This document shows, one piece after another, positions 12,651 through 29,840 of a DNA stretch of 64,000 nucleotides. The notes beneath the pieces were generated by a model. The model was not told the DNA's origin. It did no database searches and was given only the letters and a program-made list of their open reading frames with translations. This stretch comes from Struthio camelus (lineage: Eukaryota > Chordata > Aves > Struthioniformes > Struthionidae), in contig NC_090964.1 of the NCBI RefSeq assembly GCF_040807025.1, forward strand, positions 8,394,214 to 8,458,213, given 5' to 3'. Within the stretch, counting starts at the first letter, position 1; every line of letters starts with the position of its first letter. Position numbers and translations under genes: made by a program.

Positions 12651-15600
12651 CTGCAGTTCAGTAAAGCAAGGCATTAATGGGAGATCAAACATATTACAAG
12701 AGACTGGATATAGCAGCTTGATTCTTAATGCTGTGCATGGTCTTCAAGGCTGATCTTGCACCATACAACTGGCAGACCAAGTCTGAAGACTTAAAGGAGG
12801 AGGCCTCATACTGACTCCTTGGCAAGAGATGGTTCAGTAAAAAGCAAGAATCCTTCTATTCATGTCACAAACTATGAAAGGACCAGTAGCAGCAACCTTG
12901 CCTGAAGTGTTTGTCCTCCCCCCCACCACTCAAATCAGATACTACAGGCTAAGTGAAAGTTAATTCTACTGGAATACTGCCATTGTTCAAGTCCTTTGTC
13001 TACAGGTGCTCTCAGCACAGAGCGGTGGGTGCCCTTGTCCAGTAGAAATGCAAAGGTTCTTCCATCCTGCCACTGCAGTCACGTGATTCATGTGAATCAT
13101 GGTTCTGCGTAACACTTCTTCCTTTCAAGGGAACACAATGTCTCTTGAGCGAATCCACGTCTCCTTCATAAACTGCAGTATCAGCTTTTATTCGCCCAAA
13201 GGAATAACTTCTTGTCAAAAAGACACTTCTAGAAAGGATTTCTGAAATGTTCTTGAAATTCCACTTATCAGGCCGTGCTCCTGAGGAAGAAGGCAGGCAC
13301 TCCAAGACAGCTTACATAAGGCAAACTGTCACATTATACAACAGTTAATGTTAGCAGCAGTAAGCTGATGCAAGATGTGTGCATGACTAGAAGAAATCAC
13401 AACTTTTAACAACTCTTAGCCTTCCTATACAGAAGTCCACCTTCCTTCCCGTTCTAAGCCACAGTCAAGATGGGTCCCAGAAACAGGGGGATGCTACTTC
13501 TGGGGCTCATATGTTACGACCGGGGCTCCACCCTCAACCCCTGTACCTGAGAGAAGACAAGAAGTTGTCAGAACTACTAGCATTTAGGTCAGCATTGGAG
13601 AACAGCGGGGAGAAGCACAAATTGGACTGCTTTACTACTGCCAGAGTTTACTGACAGTAAAAGATGGATGTAAAATTGTCATCTCCATTTCTATGCCACC
13701 CATGAACTCCCAGGAGCAGAGAAATCCTGGAATAGCCTATTAATCATACTTCCCTTTTTCTGACCTTACCCTCGGTTTTAACTTTACCCAAAAAGAATCA
13801 AGGTCAGAACCTGGCCAACAGCTTCATTCCTAAAAAAAAAAAAAAAAAAAAAAGATACTAGGGGCAGACTTTTCTGCAAGTTCTTTGGCTACCTCCTCAC
13901 TCCCACCTCAGAGTTGGTCAGAATTTTCTTTTACAGCACATTGCCACAGAAGTAAAATTTCACCCCAAATGAAAATTAAGAGAGAATTTGGTTAGGGGAC
14001 ATACCTCCAAGGTATTGATTATTAAAAAATAAACCACCACCAAACAAGTCTGATGTTCCCATCTACTAAACGTTTCCTGTGGTCCTTTCCTAAAGTCGAA
14101 AGCAAATATTTAAAGTCTGCAAATGAATTCAGCAATGGAAAGAGAGACTAAACACTGGCTGACTCACTAGCACTTCACACTACTAAGAGGTTTCAGCTCT
14201 TCTACAAGAGGCAGAGAGTCCCAGGAGCAGAGTGTAACCCCAACAAATATTTGGAGTGTGCTATTATCACAGTGCCTTATTTAACTTTCTAATACAAGCG
14301 TCTGAGAGTAAGAATCCTTCTGGCCTTTACACATAAGGAAAGGGAACAATGAGACCATGGATAAAGCAAATTGCCATGGAACAGAATTTAACACATCAGT
14401 TTGTTTCCTTTTCACCTCAGGCATAGTCCATCCTCCATCCTTCCAGAACTGTTAAGATCAAACTACAGATTTAGGATGAGATTTCCAGACAAGTTCCACT
14501 CTGATTTAGATGTCAGATGTCTCAAAAGTGTCTGCATAGTCAAGCCATGTGGTTTCCTGCAGAAGCCCCTGGACCACACTGGTGTAGACCAGGGAGCAGC
14601 ACACTGCTAAGAGCAGCTAACTCCTCCTACCAGTTGCCAAAACACAGCCCACTCCTCACTGTGAGCCTCTTTCTAACCTGCTTTATCAATGCCTGCCCTC
14701 TCCCTCACTCCAAAGCCCATCTCACATCCTTCTTGAAACTTGTGGTTGGTAGGTGGATTTCATTTGCTTTGAAGAGTTAGTTCAAACCTCCTTTCTAGGC
14801 TCAGCCATAACTGTAATTTCTCCTTCATGACAGCTCAGCCCAAGTGCTGTACCTTCCCTGTATGCTTTCTATTCGAGGAAAGTGAGTCTTAGCAGGTAAG
14901 AAGAACTGTTCCAAGACTAAGGTTTCTTTCCCTCAGCAAGCTCAGTACCAGTCAACAGACCAGCCTGTTTCAAGGCAGAGGCTGCTGGCACAATGCTCAC
15001 TTGTATTTCATAGGTTTGTTTCTTCATAGATCCCCTTATTCTAGTCTACCTTTCCATCTTCTTAAACCTGGGATGTCTGTTTACTAAAGGTATTGATCTT
15101 CATTATTACAAGACCAGATCATCAGACATCTATGGCTCTTTATAAGGTATTTCCTCCTCCTCTCCCTTTGACTCAAAAGGGACACAAGAAAATAATCTAT
15201 CAGGTCCCTCCCAGGCTCTGAGAAGCCTGATAAAATTGGGGCCACCATTATAAAGACTTCTCCTCTGAAATAACAATAATTAAACCTCTGTCAAGCAAAC
15301 CAGCCCTCAGAGAGAACTCCTGGTGGAGTCCTGCTAACAGAAGTTCTCTGAGGAAAGCAGCGGCTGGAGGTCAGATGGGAGCTAGCACAGCTTTCCAGCT
15401 ACCAGGTGGTGCATGACTGAGAGCAATCCTCCTCCAAATGACATGACAATAGTCATCTGAGCAGCAGGTGGTGCAAGCACTATCCCATACACACAATTGC
15501 AGCGCTAATGACCTGTGAAAGCAGAACTCCTGAAGTACAGATGTTTGGGTAGAAAACAAACAAAGGCTACATTTTGAAGAGGAAATACTTTTTCTGTTAA

Positions 15601-18600
15601 GTTCATCTTTTCCCCTGCCCTTTTAAAGAATAGGCCTACACAGCTATATATGTTGCTGAGGACAAGACTAAGCAGCAGTGTACTAACATCCAGTGCCAAG
15701 AGCCACAGCTATAGAAGTAAGGGCCTTGTTACTTTCATAGGCTGATACAGAACCAACCAGGATTGCTGAGGAGGATCTCATCAAGAACGATATGATTCTA
15801 TTTACTGTTGAATAAAGGGCAATAATGAAATGTGAATACTAAACGGTCAGCTGGCAGAAATCTTTTGTGGTCAATTATCAGTTTCAGTCACCCATTTCCA
15901 AGCAGATGTAAAAATGAGATGCAATTTGAACATCTGCTACAATGCAGCCTCAGCAGCATTTAGATGCCTATGGGAAGCTGCAAATAAACTTATCTATTCA
16001 TACTGAATATCCTCTAGAAACTATAATTAGGGGAAGAACAACCAGAACCACAGGTTATTCTGTACTACCAATTCACTTAAGATGGCCAGATTTGAAAGGT
16101 GTACTCAGAAGACAAAAGCATTTCTTCCAAACAGTCTATGTTCAGGCTGCACAAGTGGTAGCCAGCGCAACTTCTAGCGCACAAACTCTCTGAAACGGAT
16201 ATGAGAAAGTTACATTTGTAGAGAATCTGCAAGTGCAAGATACCATGAAGACAAATGCAAAGACAAAACCCCTACGATAACCAGCCTGGAGAATCCAAGA
16301 AGCAGGAGACAGGACGCAAGGAAGTATAAACAGATTATGCAGAGGAGGGAATAACAAAGTCAAACACTATCACAACACAACTGCCAGGAGACTTGCAATG
16401 CAAGACAGATCTGAAGATTTATAGCAGCAATAGAATATAATTTCTGAGTCACCTGATCAGTTACCACTTCCCAAAGGGAATTCCCTGGCTGGTTCGGAAA
16501 CCTGCTATTTTTCCTGTAGGGATCATTCTGCATTCTGTAGCTCCTAGGCAAGGGATACACAAGACTGCTGCAGGTGCAGCTGAACAAAAGAGGTACCATA
16601 CAAGGTCAAATTCAGCCCACTGAGAAGGTTCTCCTGGGAACTGGGAAAATCCACTCTGTCTATCAGGCTAAATTCCAAGCCTACAGCTATTTGGAATAAG
16701 AGAGGCTTGCATCAACAAAAACACCCAATTGTGTGCATCATAGACAGTGCTCCTCCCCAGCAAAAAAGATCTCCATTTCACTCACTAGCCTTGTTCATTT
16801 GCAGCTCCTGCCTGATTTTCTATGACTCAGAACATACGTCTTGCATTTTTAATTTGAAAGGAAGAGAAAACAGGCCATTTTAGCTTTCCTTGCCTAGTCC
16901 CCCTCCACATTACTTATGCTGTATTCATATACTGGAAAGCAGCCCTGTGGCTATGCAGCTGTTTGTGCTGCCCAGATAAGCGCAGGCTCCATGCGATGAG
17001 CCGCACAACTGTCAGTTTCTTATAACTCTCAAGAAATGAGAATTACTGCACCCATGAACAGTCAGAATAACCACAGTGGGAGGCCATCTCTGGAAGGTAC
17101 CAGAATGCTTTCTGCCCTTCAGTTCTACCAATCAATCCTTTAGATACTGCTCTTTAGTTAACATCCATAGCTGCTCTTTACACAGACACTTTCTTTTAAA
17201 TCTTCATTGGCGAAAGCTCTGGGATGACACAGTTGAGGGGGGCACGGTAAAGAAGGTATCGATAGCACATCCAAAGCTCAGCATTTAAGCTAAAGATTCC
17301 CTCAGTCCGGGTTCACAGCTATGGACTGACAAAAACAAGTTTAGTCCCAACACAGCTACAAGCCAGAGCTCAACTCTGCTCCTCCCAGGTAACAACAGCC
17401 CCATTTTGATAATATCCCTGTATTTATCACAGCACACACACCCCCCGCCCCCCCCAAAACATCCCTCCCTGTATTATGTTTCCTAGCTGTTACAACCTAT
17501 GAAGCTCATCTGAACCAGTCCTGGAAGAAGACTGGTTGCTGTATGGGAACTCTATGCATGGTACTCCCAGTGTGTGCAGCAAGCATTTTTTATTTCCTTC
17601 TGAAAAGCAAGGGCGTTCAGAATGCAAGTTAAGTAAGCCCAGCCTCCCCATAGGACATACCCTCCGCTCCGCCCTCCCCACCAGTATAGCCTTATCCCTA
17701 TCTCATCTATGGGTTACCTGGTGTAGGATCTACAGATTTCTTCACACGGGCACGCACACACTGGATACAAGTGTTTCTTTTGCTCAAGCTCCGCTTCTGA
17801 AAAGCCTGCCCCTTGTTTTAGTCTTTAAAATAAAGGACACAGTGTTAATTTTTTGGAAATACCTGTCAAATTAGGTTGCAGAAGAGGGACAAGGTGTCCT
17901 ACAGAACTAGTACCAATGGGAACTTCCTCATAGCACTATTCTTCTGGACTTTGCAACTATAAAAACAGAAGTATTTATTCAAATAGAGCTGCAAGATAAT
18001 ATATTGAGAGCAAAGGAAGACAGAAGATGTCAGCCAAGGGAACCAGCAAGTCACTGTCTTGATTAACAGGCCAGAAACCTGCAGTAAGCTCTCAAGAGTA
18101 ACAGATTTTTCATGTTACTCAAGGCCACACTGGGAATGACGATGCACAGAACATCAAAATGCATCAGGTATGCAGTGGCCACAGGGAAGAAAAACTGAAT
18201 TTACAACTCCAGGCACAGCAGTGCAGGAGAGCAAAAAGCAGTCTTCACTCTGCAGCAGCTGCACTGCTGCTGCCATCTGCCGGCAACCACACTGAAAGGG
18301 AGATCCGCAACCAAGCCAGGCCAACAACAGCATCCCCATCTCTGCCCTGCAGACCCGTGCCCAGGACTGTCTCAGCAAACTTCTTCCTCATTTGGACCAG
18401 CCCTATATTCTCCTCACCCTGTGGTATCTCGCAAGGCAAAATATTAAATACTTGCCCTTCTGTTTCAGGGCACCTTAACAAAAGGAAGAGAAATACAGCA
18501 GCACACAAGCAACTACACTGCTTTGGGGAACTGCTGGGTCATTTTTCAGAATGCAAAGGCATTCAGAGGGTAAGACAATACCTTTCCTCCACCTGTGGCA

Positions 18601-20093
18601 CAGGAGTAACTTTGCCTAGCTTCTTCCCACCTGTTGTGTCTTTCTGCCCGATCTGGCCTATGGCTGTAGCACTTAACTAGAAAGATAAGGAAAAAGAGGG
18701 TTAACACCTAATAAAAGCACATTCTATGCAAGTCTTGCTTATACACTTATATTAAAAAAAAAAATCACACTTTCTCCTGCTTTAAAAGCCCTCACTTATT
18801 GTGTAAAAGCACACACTTGTGTGCATACAGACACTACTACCAAGCCCTCAAACACAAACCACAAGTACTAGAATTAAAAATGTTTTAGTTAGAAGAATTA
18901 AGATTTGTGTTTACTTTAATGCTGTCTGATGGCTGTTCAGCTTCTGAAGATTCCTGCCTCCCATCATCCTTTGAGGGGTCAAATTTCCCTGAAAAACTGC
19001 TGTTTGTTGCTTTGGAAAGATCTTGGTGTTGGGACCCAGGAGATGGCTGGAGATACATCAGCAGCACAGGTGCTGAACTCTCATCAGCTTTACTGGGGTC
19101 ACAGGCAAGGTCAGAAGAGGGCACGGAAGTTTCTGCAGGACCACCATGTAAGTTAGTCATATCTCTGCTTGTAAATGGAGTTTTTCCCATGTGATCCACT
19201 CCCAGGCTATGCTGCCCTTTAGACATCAACCATTCTAAAGATTCTCCAAGAATCAAGTTATTAGCATTAATTTTATCATATTCTAGGCAATCACTTATCA
19301 TTGCTTGTGAAGTTTCTCTTTTGGTTTCCTCCAAACGACTGTCCTCCGGAGGCTGATCTACATAGTCAGCATCAATTGGGCTAAGATTTAGAAGCTCCTG
19401 AATATCAAGGTCAAACAACATGCCAGTTACTTGAGCTGACCGCAGATCGTTCACATTTGAATTAGCCATCTCAACTGAAGAACACACCCTAGACAGAGGT
19501 ATGTTTGGTTTCTCTGTGATCTTGGATGCTACCTTTACATCTTCACTGATGACTGATGCCCCAGTGCAGCTGCTGCTCACGTCCTTTTCACTCTCTCCAT
19601 TTACATTTTGGCTCACAGTGCTTTTTCTAGTTGTATACTGCTCGGATCCCAAGCAATCATCTGCCAAGATTTCCTGGATCTCTTCCTCAGTGTAATTGAA
19701 AGGAGAATTCCCTTGTTCACTGCCTGACAGTTCCAACAAGGAGTCGTCTGGCTCACTATCATCAAAACATCTGGCTGTATCTAGAGAAATGGCTACATCA
19801 TTGTACTTTGACTCAGAAGAACTGGCAACAAGCTCATCATGGCCAGTATCGTCCAGAAAATGAGAGGATCCTTGAAAGCAGGCAGAATCTGGGGAACAGA
19901 GCAGCAGCTTCTCTGATGGACATGGAATGCTACAATGATGACTCACTGCACAAGCTTTCTTAGCTGCCTGCAGGACCTGAGCCTCCCCACGAGGATCTAA
20001 AGGCCTTTTGGCCCTGGGAACTGTATTATTAACAGTAGGTTTAAATTCATGAAAGTGACAAAGCCCAAAGGCATGAGGGGAATGGTCATCCAT
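12577..20093 (-). CDS. S100PBP: S100PBP (S100P-binding protein), four coding exons
   Basis: Coding exons in transcript order: 20093-18915, 18676-18582, 17822-17718 and 12650-12577. The product is a nuclear, acidic, largely disordered protein that binds the calcium sensor S100P. Family hallmarks are DDSLLELSGSEQGN with YTEEEIQEILADD (residues about 116-141), then GKKLGKV, ELEQKKHLY and ELYALMNKV, which align with human segments I recall (RLGKV, NLEQQKQLY, ELCALMDQV). Start: ATG at 20093, first in the long frame, downstream of an acceptor at 20235. The summed coding length is 1,453 bases, not a multiple of three, because the frame appears to shift inside exon 3. Head to head with YARS1, convergent with FNDC5. 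Identity is secure; the C-terminal model less so. Confidence 0.85.
13012..13280 (-). CDS. Possible alternative S100PBP terminal exon (unconfirmed)
   Basis: Minus-strand open frame of 88 codons plus stop, directly behind a very good acceptor (tgccttcttcctcag). It needs one preceding base, the same phase as the accepted terminal exon. The product (ARPDKWNFKNISEIL...) resembles nothing I recognise. It lies in the last S100PBP intron, so it could be an alternative last exon or a chance frame. Confidence 0.25.
13832..13853 (+). repeat. Poly(A) tract, 22 A
   Basis: Uninterrupted A run in an S100PBP intron; could be the tail of an old retroposed copy, but no body is recognisable upstream. Confidence 0.85.
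17718..17822 (-). CDS. S100PBP: S100PBP coding exon 3
   Basis: Minus-strand acceptor gtcctttattttaaag, donor acaccag|gtaaccc. The only fully open frame starts with one base completing Arg, then LKQGAGFSEAELEQKKHLY and 16 codons rich in Cys. After LY the +1 frame (QCVRARVKKSVDPTP) fits the family spacing and the next exon's phase better; see findings. Confidence 0.8.
18582..18676 (-). CDS. S100PBP: S100PBP coding exon 2
   Basis: Minus-strand acceptor ttccttatctttctag, donor gaggaaag|gtattg. Phase 0 in, phase 2 out. Reads LSATAIGQIGQKDTT, then GGKKLGKVTPVPQVEE, matching the human RRLGKVIPVLQ segment as recalled. Confidence 0.85.
18915..20093 (-). CDS. S100PBP: S100PBP coding exon 1 (large exon)
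   Basis: 393 codons from ATG at 20093, ending PSDSIK in phase 0 at a donor GTAAAC (plus-strand gtttac). The frame would read nine more codons to a stop at 18885, so intron retention gives a 402-residue short form. Acidic Ser/Asp-rich sequence with the YTEEEIQEIL motif; no membrane segment. Confidence 0.88.
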
Positions 20094-20234
20094 GTTGCTG
20101 TTGGTCCCTGTGTTTAAGTGACCCCTGTGCCTTCTGCTTGCAGCTCCAGAAGCAGCTTCTGAAGCTCAGCTGATCTTGGTGCCACTTTGACCAGCCCTTT
20201 CAGAAAGGAAATCAGCAACAGAGTCCGCTTCAAC
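20094..20234 (-). other. S100PBP: S100PBP 5'UTR portion of the large exon
   Basis: On the minus strand the acceptor gatgttgtcttttgctggcag precedes gttgaagcgg, placing the exon start at 20234 and leaving 141 bases of leader before the ATG. Confidence 0.75.
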
Positions 20235-23200
20235 CTGCCAGCAAAAGACAACATCTTAAATCAAGAATTCTGCTGTTTTCTGAAGCGGCAGTAACATAAC
20301 TGGGAAAAGTAGACAAGCCACTCTCTTGGCTAGACAAGATAAAGGCTGTATTCTCCTTGGATGCGGAATACCCAACGTTCCTCTGGACTGAGGCACCTTA
20401 GCATTACTGACACCAGTTACTCCAGAAATTAATGGATTCTGTAGTCTACAGACATAATTAGACGTTTGCTTGCAAAACAGCTATAGCTACCTAAGTTCAA
20501 ACTTCAGCTAACAAAGAGTACAACCAGAGTCACCATTCATCATCCACCACGGTTTCACAAGTAAATATTTGACAAAATATAAACACTCATTTTAATATCA
20601 CCACTGTTCACTTAAATAAAGTCTTTCTCACACAAAAAGAAGGAAGAGCCAAAAAAATACTTATCTGTTTACTAAGTGCTCCAACATTAAAACTATCCAG
20701 TCTCCATCACTTCTACTCTTAATTGTTTTAGCTCTTAACAATATATAACAATAACTAGTCCCTCATTCCATGAGTTTTCTCATACATGAGGTTGTTCAGC
20801 AGGCTTTATCAAGCAGGATTAATACAAGCACCCATCACCAACACAACCTGTACCATCTCCTCTGAAGCTGCCATATATCAATCACTGTTAACATCTGAAA
20901 CCAGTATTCACTAATTACACTCTTTACCACCTGACATTTAAAGTAACAGAGCACACTTTAGGTATTAAGTAAAGCCTCACAAACCCTCCTTTTGTCCCAA
21001 CCCCCCACCTTCCATCTTTCAAAGAAACTAAACAAAAAGTCTTTTTCTGGTTAGGAAAAACTGAGCAAAGGAAAACTAACTCTGCCAAGGAGCTAAAAGG
21101 ACATTCAGTAGCATATTACAGTCATAAAAACACTCATACAAAATGCATATTATAAGGAAAGGGCAAAAAGATAAAGACCTTCCTGTAAATTTAAATAGTT
21201 TAAAAATATCCACAAACAAAACCTGTTTTTATCTCAAAGATTCACACCAGCATGAATCTTTTGACTTGCAAGTCCTGCGTTTGACTCTGAACCAGCAGGA
21301 GAATCTGGAATCAGGACTTCCTTCTCTGACCAACCGATTTAGAGGAATATCTTTAGTCTTTCCGTTGGTTCGACTACTTTCTGCTCTCAAAAAGGAAATT
21401 TACCCACTCTAGAAATGAAAATCAGGCAGCTCTGCTACTTTCTTCTATCATTCTGTCCGAATAATGAAAACCAGCTTCAGAATGATGTTCTACCCATAAA
21501 GGAGGAAGAAAATACCTCAGGAATCAGCTACATATATACAGAAACCTACACAAGAACATACAAAGTCATGAATACGCCTCACTAGTTATGACTTGCCTGG
21601 AGTTCTGCAAATTAGCTACAGGTGCTCAGGCGCTTCAAAGAGAAGCGAAAGGCAAATAAAAATAAATTAAACAGTGATTTGGTCTTAGAGCGTACAGCAG
21701 TCTGATATTCTATTTTAGTTCCTAACAAAGACTTGACACAGAATCAAAGCTTTAAGCATTTTTGCTGGAAGTGTCTTAGTGCATTCAGAGCTGTTCACCT
21801 GCTCAATTACAGACATAGAAATGGTTTCTTTACTAGCATGACCTTCCCAACTCACCTTACTAACGGTGAACTATGCTGGGTCTGTACTGTCTTACATCAA
21901 CTGACTCTGGAGACAGAACTTAGGTAACAATGTGCCTGGTGATGCGCGAGCCCAGACAGAATCCCCTGCCACTTCCCATAGCAGTGTTGATTCTGTAAAG
22001 GCCAAATAAGAGTTTCATAAGTCAAGACAGACAGGACTAAGTATAAAGCAGAAGAAAACGTGTTGAATTCAGGGGCTCTTTAAGGATTTACATTAGAGTA
22101 ATGCTTCACAACAGTTCAAATGACTCATAAAGCGATCTAAGACAAGGCTGCCTGCCCCCACCCTCTCATCCCCTCCCCTGCTCCAGCACAGGCACTTGTA
22201 CGGCCAGAGCACGTCTGAGCCAGCTCACCCCAGCTGCAAAGTACCAGCGCTGCAGCCACAAACAGGACGAGGCCTGGGCCATTCCCCTACGGGGAGCACA
22301 GGGTAGGCTCACAGCAGCCACAACACAAGCAGCATCTGACCCGCACCCTTATGTGCGCACACTGCTGGGACTACCTTCTATTTGAGAAAGGTTTCAAGAT
22401 ACTTTCCCCCCCCCCCAATCTTAGGAGAGTTACACAAGTCATATGGGGGATTCTAGTACAGCTTCATTAATTGTGGCCAGTGTTTACTGAGATCCAACAA
22501 CAAAGCTGGAGGTGTAGTTCTGCCAAGTGGCACGCATTGGCACTCCAGTCTGTTTCACTCCCTGGCACGGAGCTCACGCACCCACAGCACTGCACCAGGG
22601 CACTGCTCTGCGACCTGTTCCTCAGCTACAGCCTGAAGGGGAACAAGGGGACCCTGCTAGAGAGCACAGGCACAAACCACAGGGGCAACAGCCTCCTCTA
22701 CCCCGTGATCCCCATCATACAGGACGCCTTCTCTGGAAAAGCAAAGCCCTGAGATACAGAAACAGTGATCCCACCGCGCTACAGAGCGTAAAGGCAACAA
22801 TCAGTGTTTCACCTTCAGCCTAACTCCTTCCCCCTGTCATCCTTCTGAGTCACTAGTTTTACTTGTGCTTCTTTACTGGCCTACCTCTACTTCAGTGACA
22901 CCTTCTTCCCTTTTGGCTCCCCCCCCGCACGGGCCTGCTCCTGCTCCCTCAGCACCGCCGGCGGCCAGCACAGGCCCGAAGGCAGGCCCTGCACTGCCTA
23001 CCCGCCGGGGGAACGGACCCGACCCCCACAGCGCAATAAAACAAAACAAAACAATTTAAAAACGGGGTTACGCCTCAGCCCGCCAAAACCCCCGCCTCAG
23101 GTCACCGGCGGCGCCGGTTCCTCTCAGGTCCCCACACGGCTCAGCCCCCCTCGGTGGGCGCTTCACGGCGGGGGGGGGGCGGCGCCCGGACCTCGCCCCA

Positions 23201-23281
23201 GAGCCGCCGCCCCCACGCCGGGGCTAGGCCGGGGCTGGGCCGGGCCGGGCCAGGGCTGCGCGGCGCCTCCGCGCCACTCAC
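20235..23281 (-). other. S100PBP: S100PBP first intron
   Basis: Runs from the CpG-island first exon to the large coding exon. Only short unsupported open frames and a C-rich run near 22.4 kb are seen. Confidence 0.65.
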
Positions 23282-23330
23282 CCGCCGCCATCTTACCGGC
23301 GCGGGCGGCGGGGCGAGGCGCGAGCTCATT
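23282..23330 (-). other. S100PBP: S100PBP noncoding first exon (3' end defined, 5' end uncertain)
   Basis: Two minus-strand donors 15 bases apart: gtaaga after 23297 and gtgagt after 23282. Either could join the acceptor at 20235. The transcription start is not visible; the upper limit is a guess. Confidence 0.5.
23284..23294 (-). promoter_or_regulatory. YY1 site AAGATGGCGGC
   Basis: Exact match to the YY1 consensus on the minus strand, immediately downstream of the likely S100PBP start, where YY1 sites of housekeeping promoters usually sit. Confidence 0.65.
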
Positions 23331-23488
23331 GGTGGACCTCGGCCCCGCCCCCAACGGCCGCGCCCGCGCGCCCCGCCCCGCCCCGGCCAGGCCGCGCTCC
23401 CCGCTCCCCATCCACCAGCTCGGCGCTCCGCTGCTCCCGCTGGCGGAAGTGACGCCCAGGACAGGTAGGCGAGCGCCGAGCGGAGCTG

Positions 23489-23512
23489 ATGCAACCGGGA
23501 GACGGTCGGTAG
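23489..23512 (+). other. YARS1: Short upstream ORF in the YARS1 leader
   Basis: ATG CAA CCG ... CGG TAG, seven codons, out of frame with YARS1. It lies inside a possible 5'UTR intron (donor acag|gtaggc after 23464, acceptor cccgcag ending 23674), so splicing would remove it. Confidence 0.4.
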
Positions 23513-23682
23513 GGGCCGGGGGGAGAGAGGGGGGAGAGAGGGCAAGGCGGAAGACCCGCCGGGAGGCCTCCGGGACGTCCGCGGTCACCGGGCTTCCCAA
23601 CCCTGACAGGGCCGCAGGGGGCTCCCGAGGGGCCCGTGCCGGTTTCCCCGGTGACGGTGTCTCGTTGCCCGCAGCTGCCGCC

Positions 23683-29100
<5,418 letters not shown>

Positions 29101-29815
29101 TAAGCATCAGAGCCACCGCTCATACCTCCTGCCTGGCTCCCTCTACCACTCCGGCCAGGCGCTCCTCCCTGGCCCGCTGCCATCTCTTCTCCCACAGCGT
29201 CCCGAGCAGGGGGCTCAGCCCGGAGGGACCCAGGGACTTGGGGACTGAATTTGCAGCCTCCCCACCCCTTGAAACAGCGTGAGGCCTCCTGGAGAGCTGT
29301 CTCCACCTTCCCCTCCACTCTGGGCCTGCTCTTGCCTGTGCCTTGGGCTGCTTCTGGGGACTCGTCGTGTCACCACGGCTAAGGGACCTGTGTAACGTGT
29401 GTGCCATGTCTGCAGGCTTCCCACCAGGGCCATAGGCTTGCTCTCAGTTGTGCCACAGACTGGAAGCCCTGGCTGCTGGTCCTGTGTCAGGGACAGCACG
29501 ATCGGGTGATGCAACGAGGGTTAAAAGGGAAGGCTGCTTGCTCAAACCTGTGTTGCTGCTAACAGGGCTGGGGGCAGCTGCCTGGCAGCCAGGCAGGCCC
29601 CATCCCCTCTGTCCGAGCGCCACCTGCTCCACACTTGCCCTGCCTGGGGCTGGGGGCAAGGCCACTGCTCGTGCTGCTCTTCGGCCAGGAGCCCAGGCCC
29701 TGCCAGCAGGACTGTCCAGCACCTGTGGGAGGCTGTGGGGTGTTGGCTCTGCATGGCCACAGGGGGCACGAGCCCTAAACACTGACTCGGGAACCATCTG
29801 TCTGTCATAAACCCA

Positions 29816-29821
29816 AATAAA
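29816..29821 (+). terminator. YARS1: YARS1 poly(A) signal AATAAA
   Basis: First canonical signal after the stop codon; gives a 3'UTR of about 740 bases (29101-29840). Confidence 0.8.
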
Positions 29822-29840
29822 GCGTCGATCTGACTGCACC

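Noticed and set aside
13500-13550. Minus-strand acceptor-led short frame (TGVEGGAPVVTYEPQK)
   Set aside because: The acceptor is good, but the phase does not fit S100PBP exon 3 in either reading and there is no family match.
23329-23682. Upstream in-frame extension of YARS1
   Set aside because: The frame is open but contains no ATG before 23683, and the sequence is CpG-island promoter without conserved protein features.
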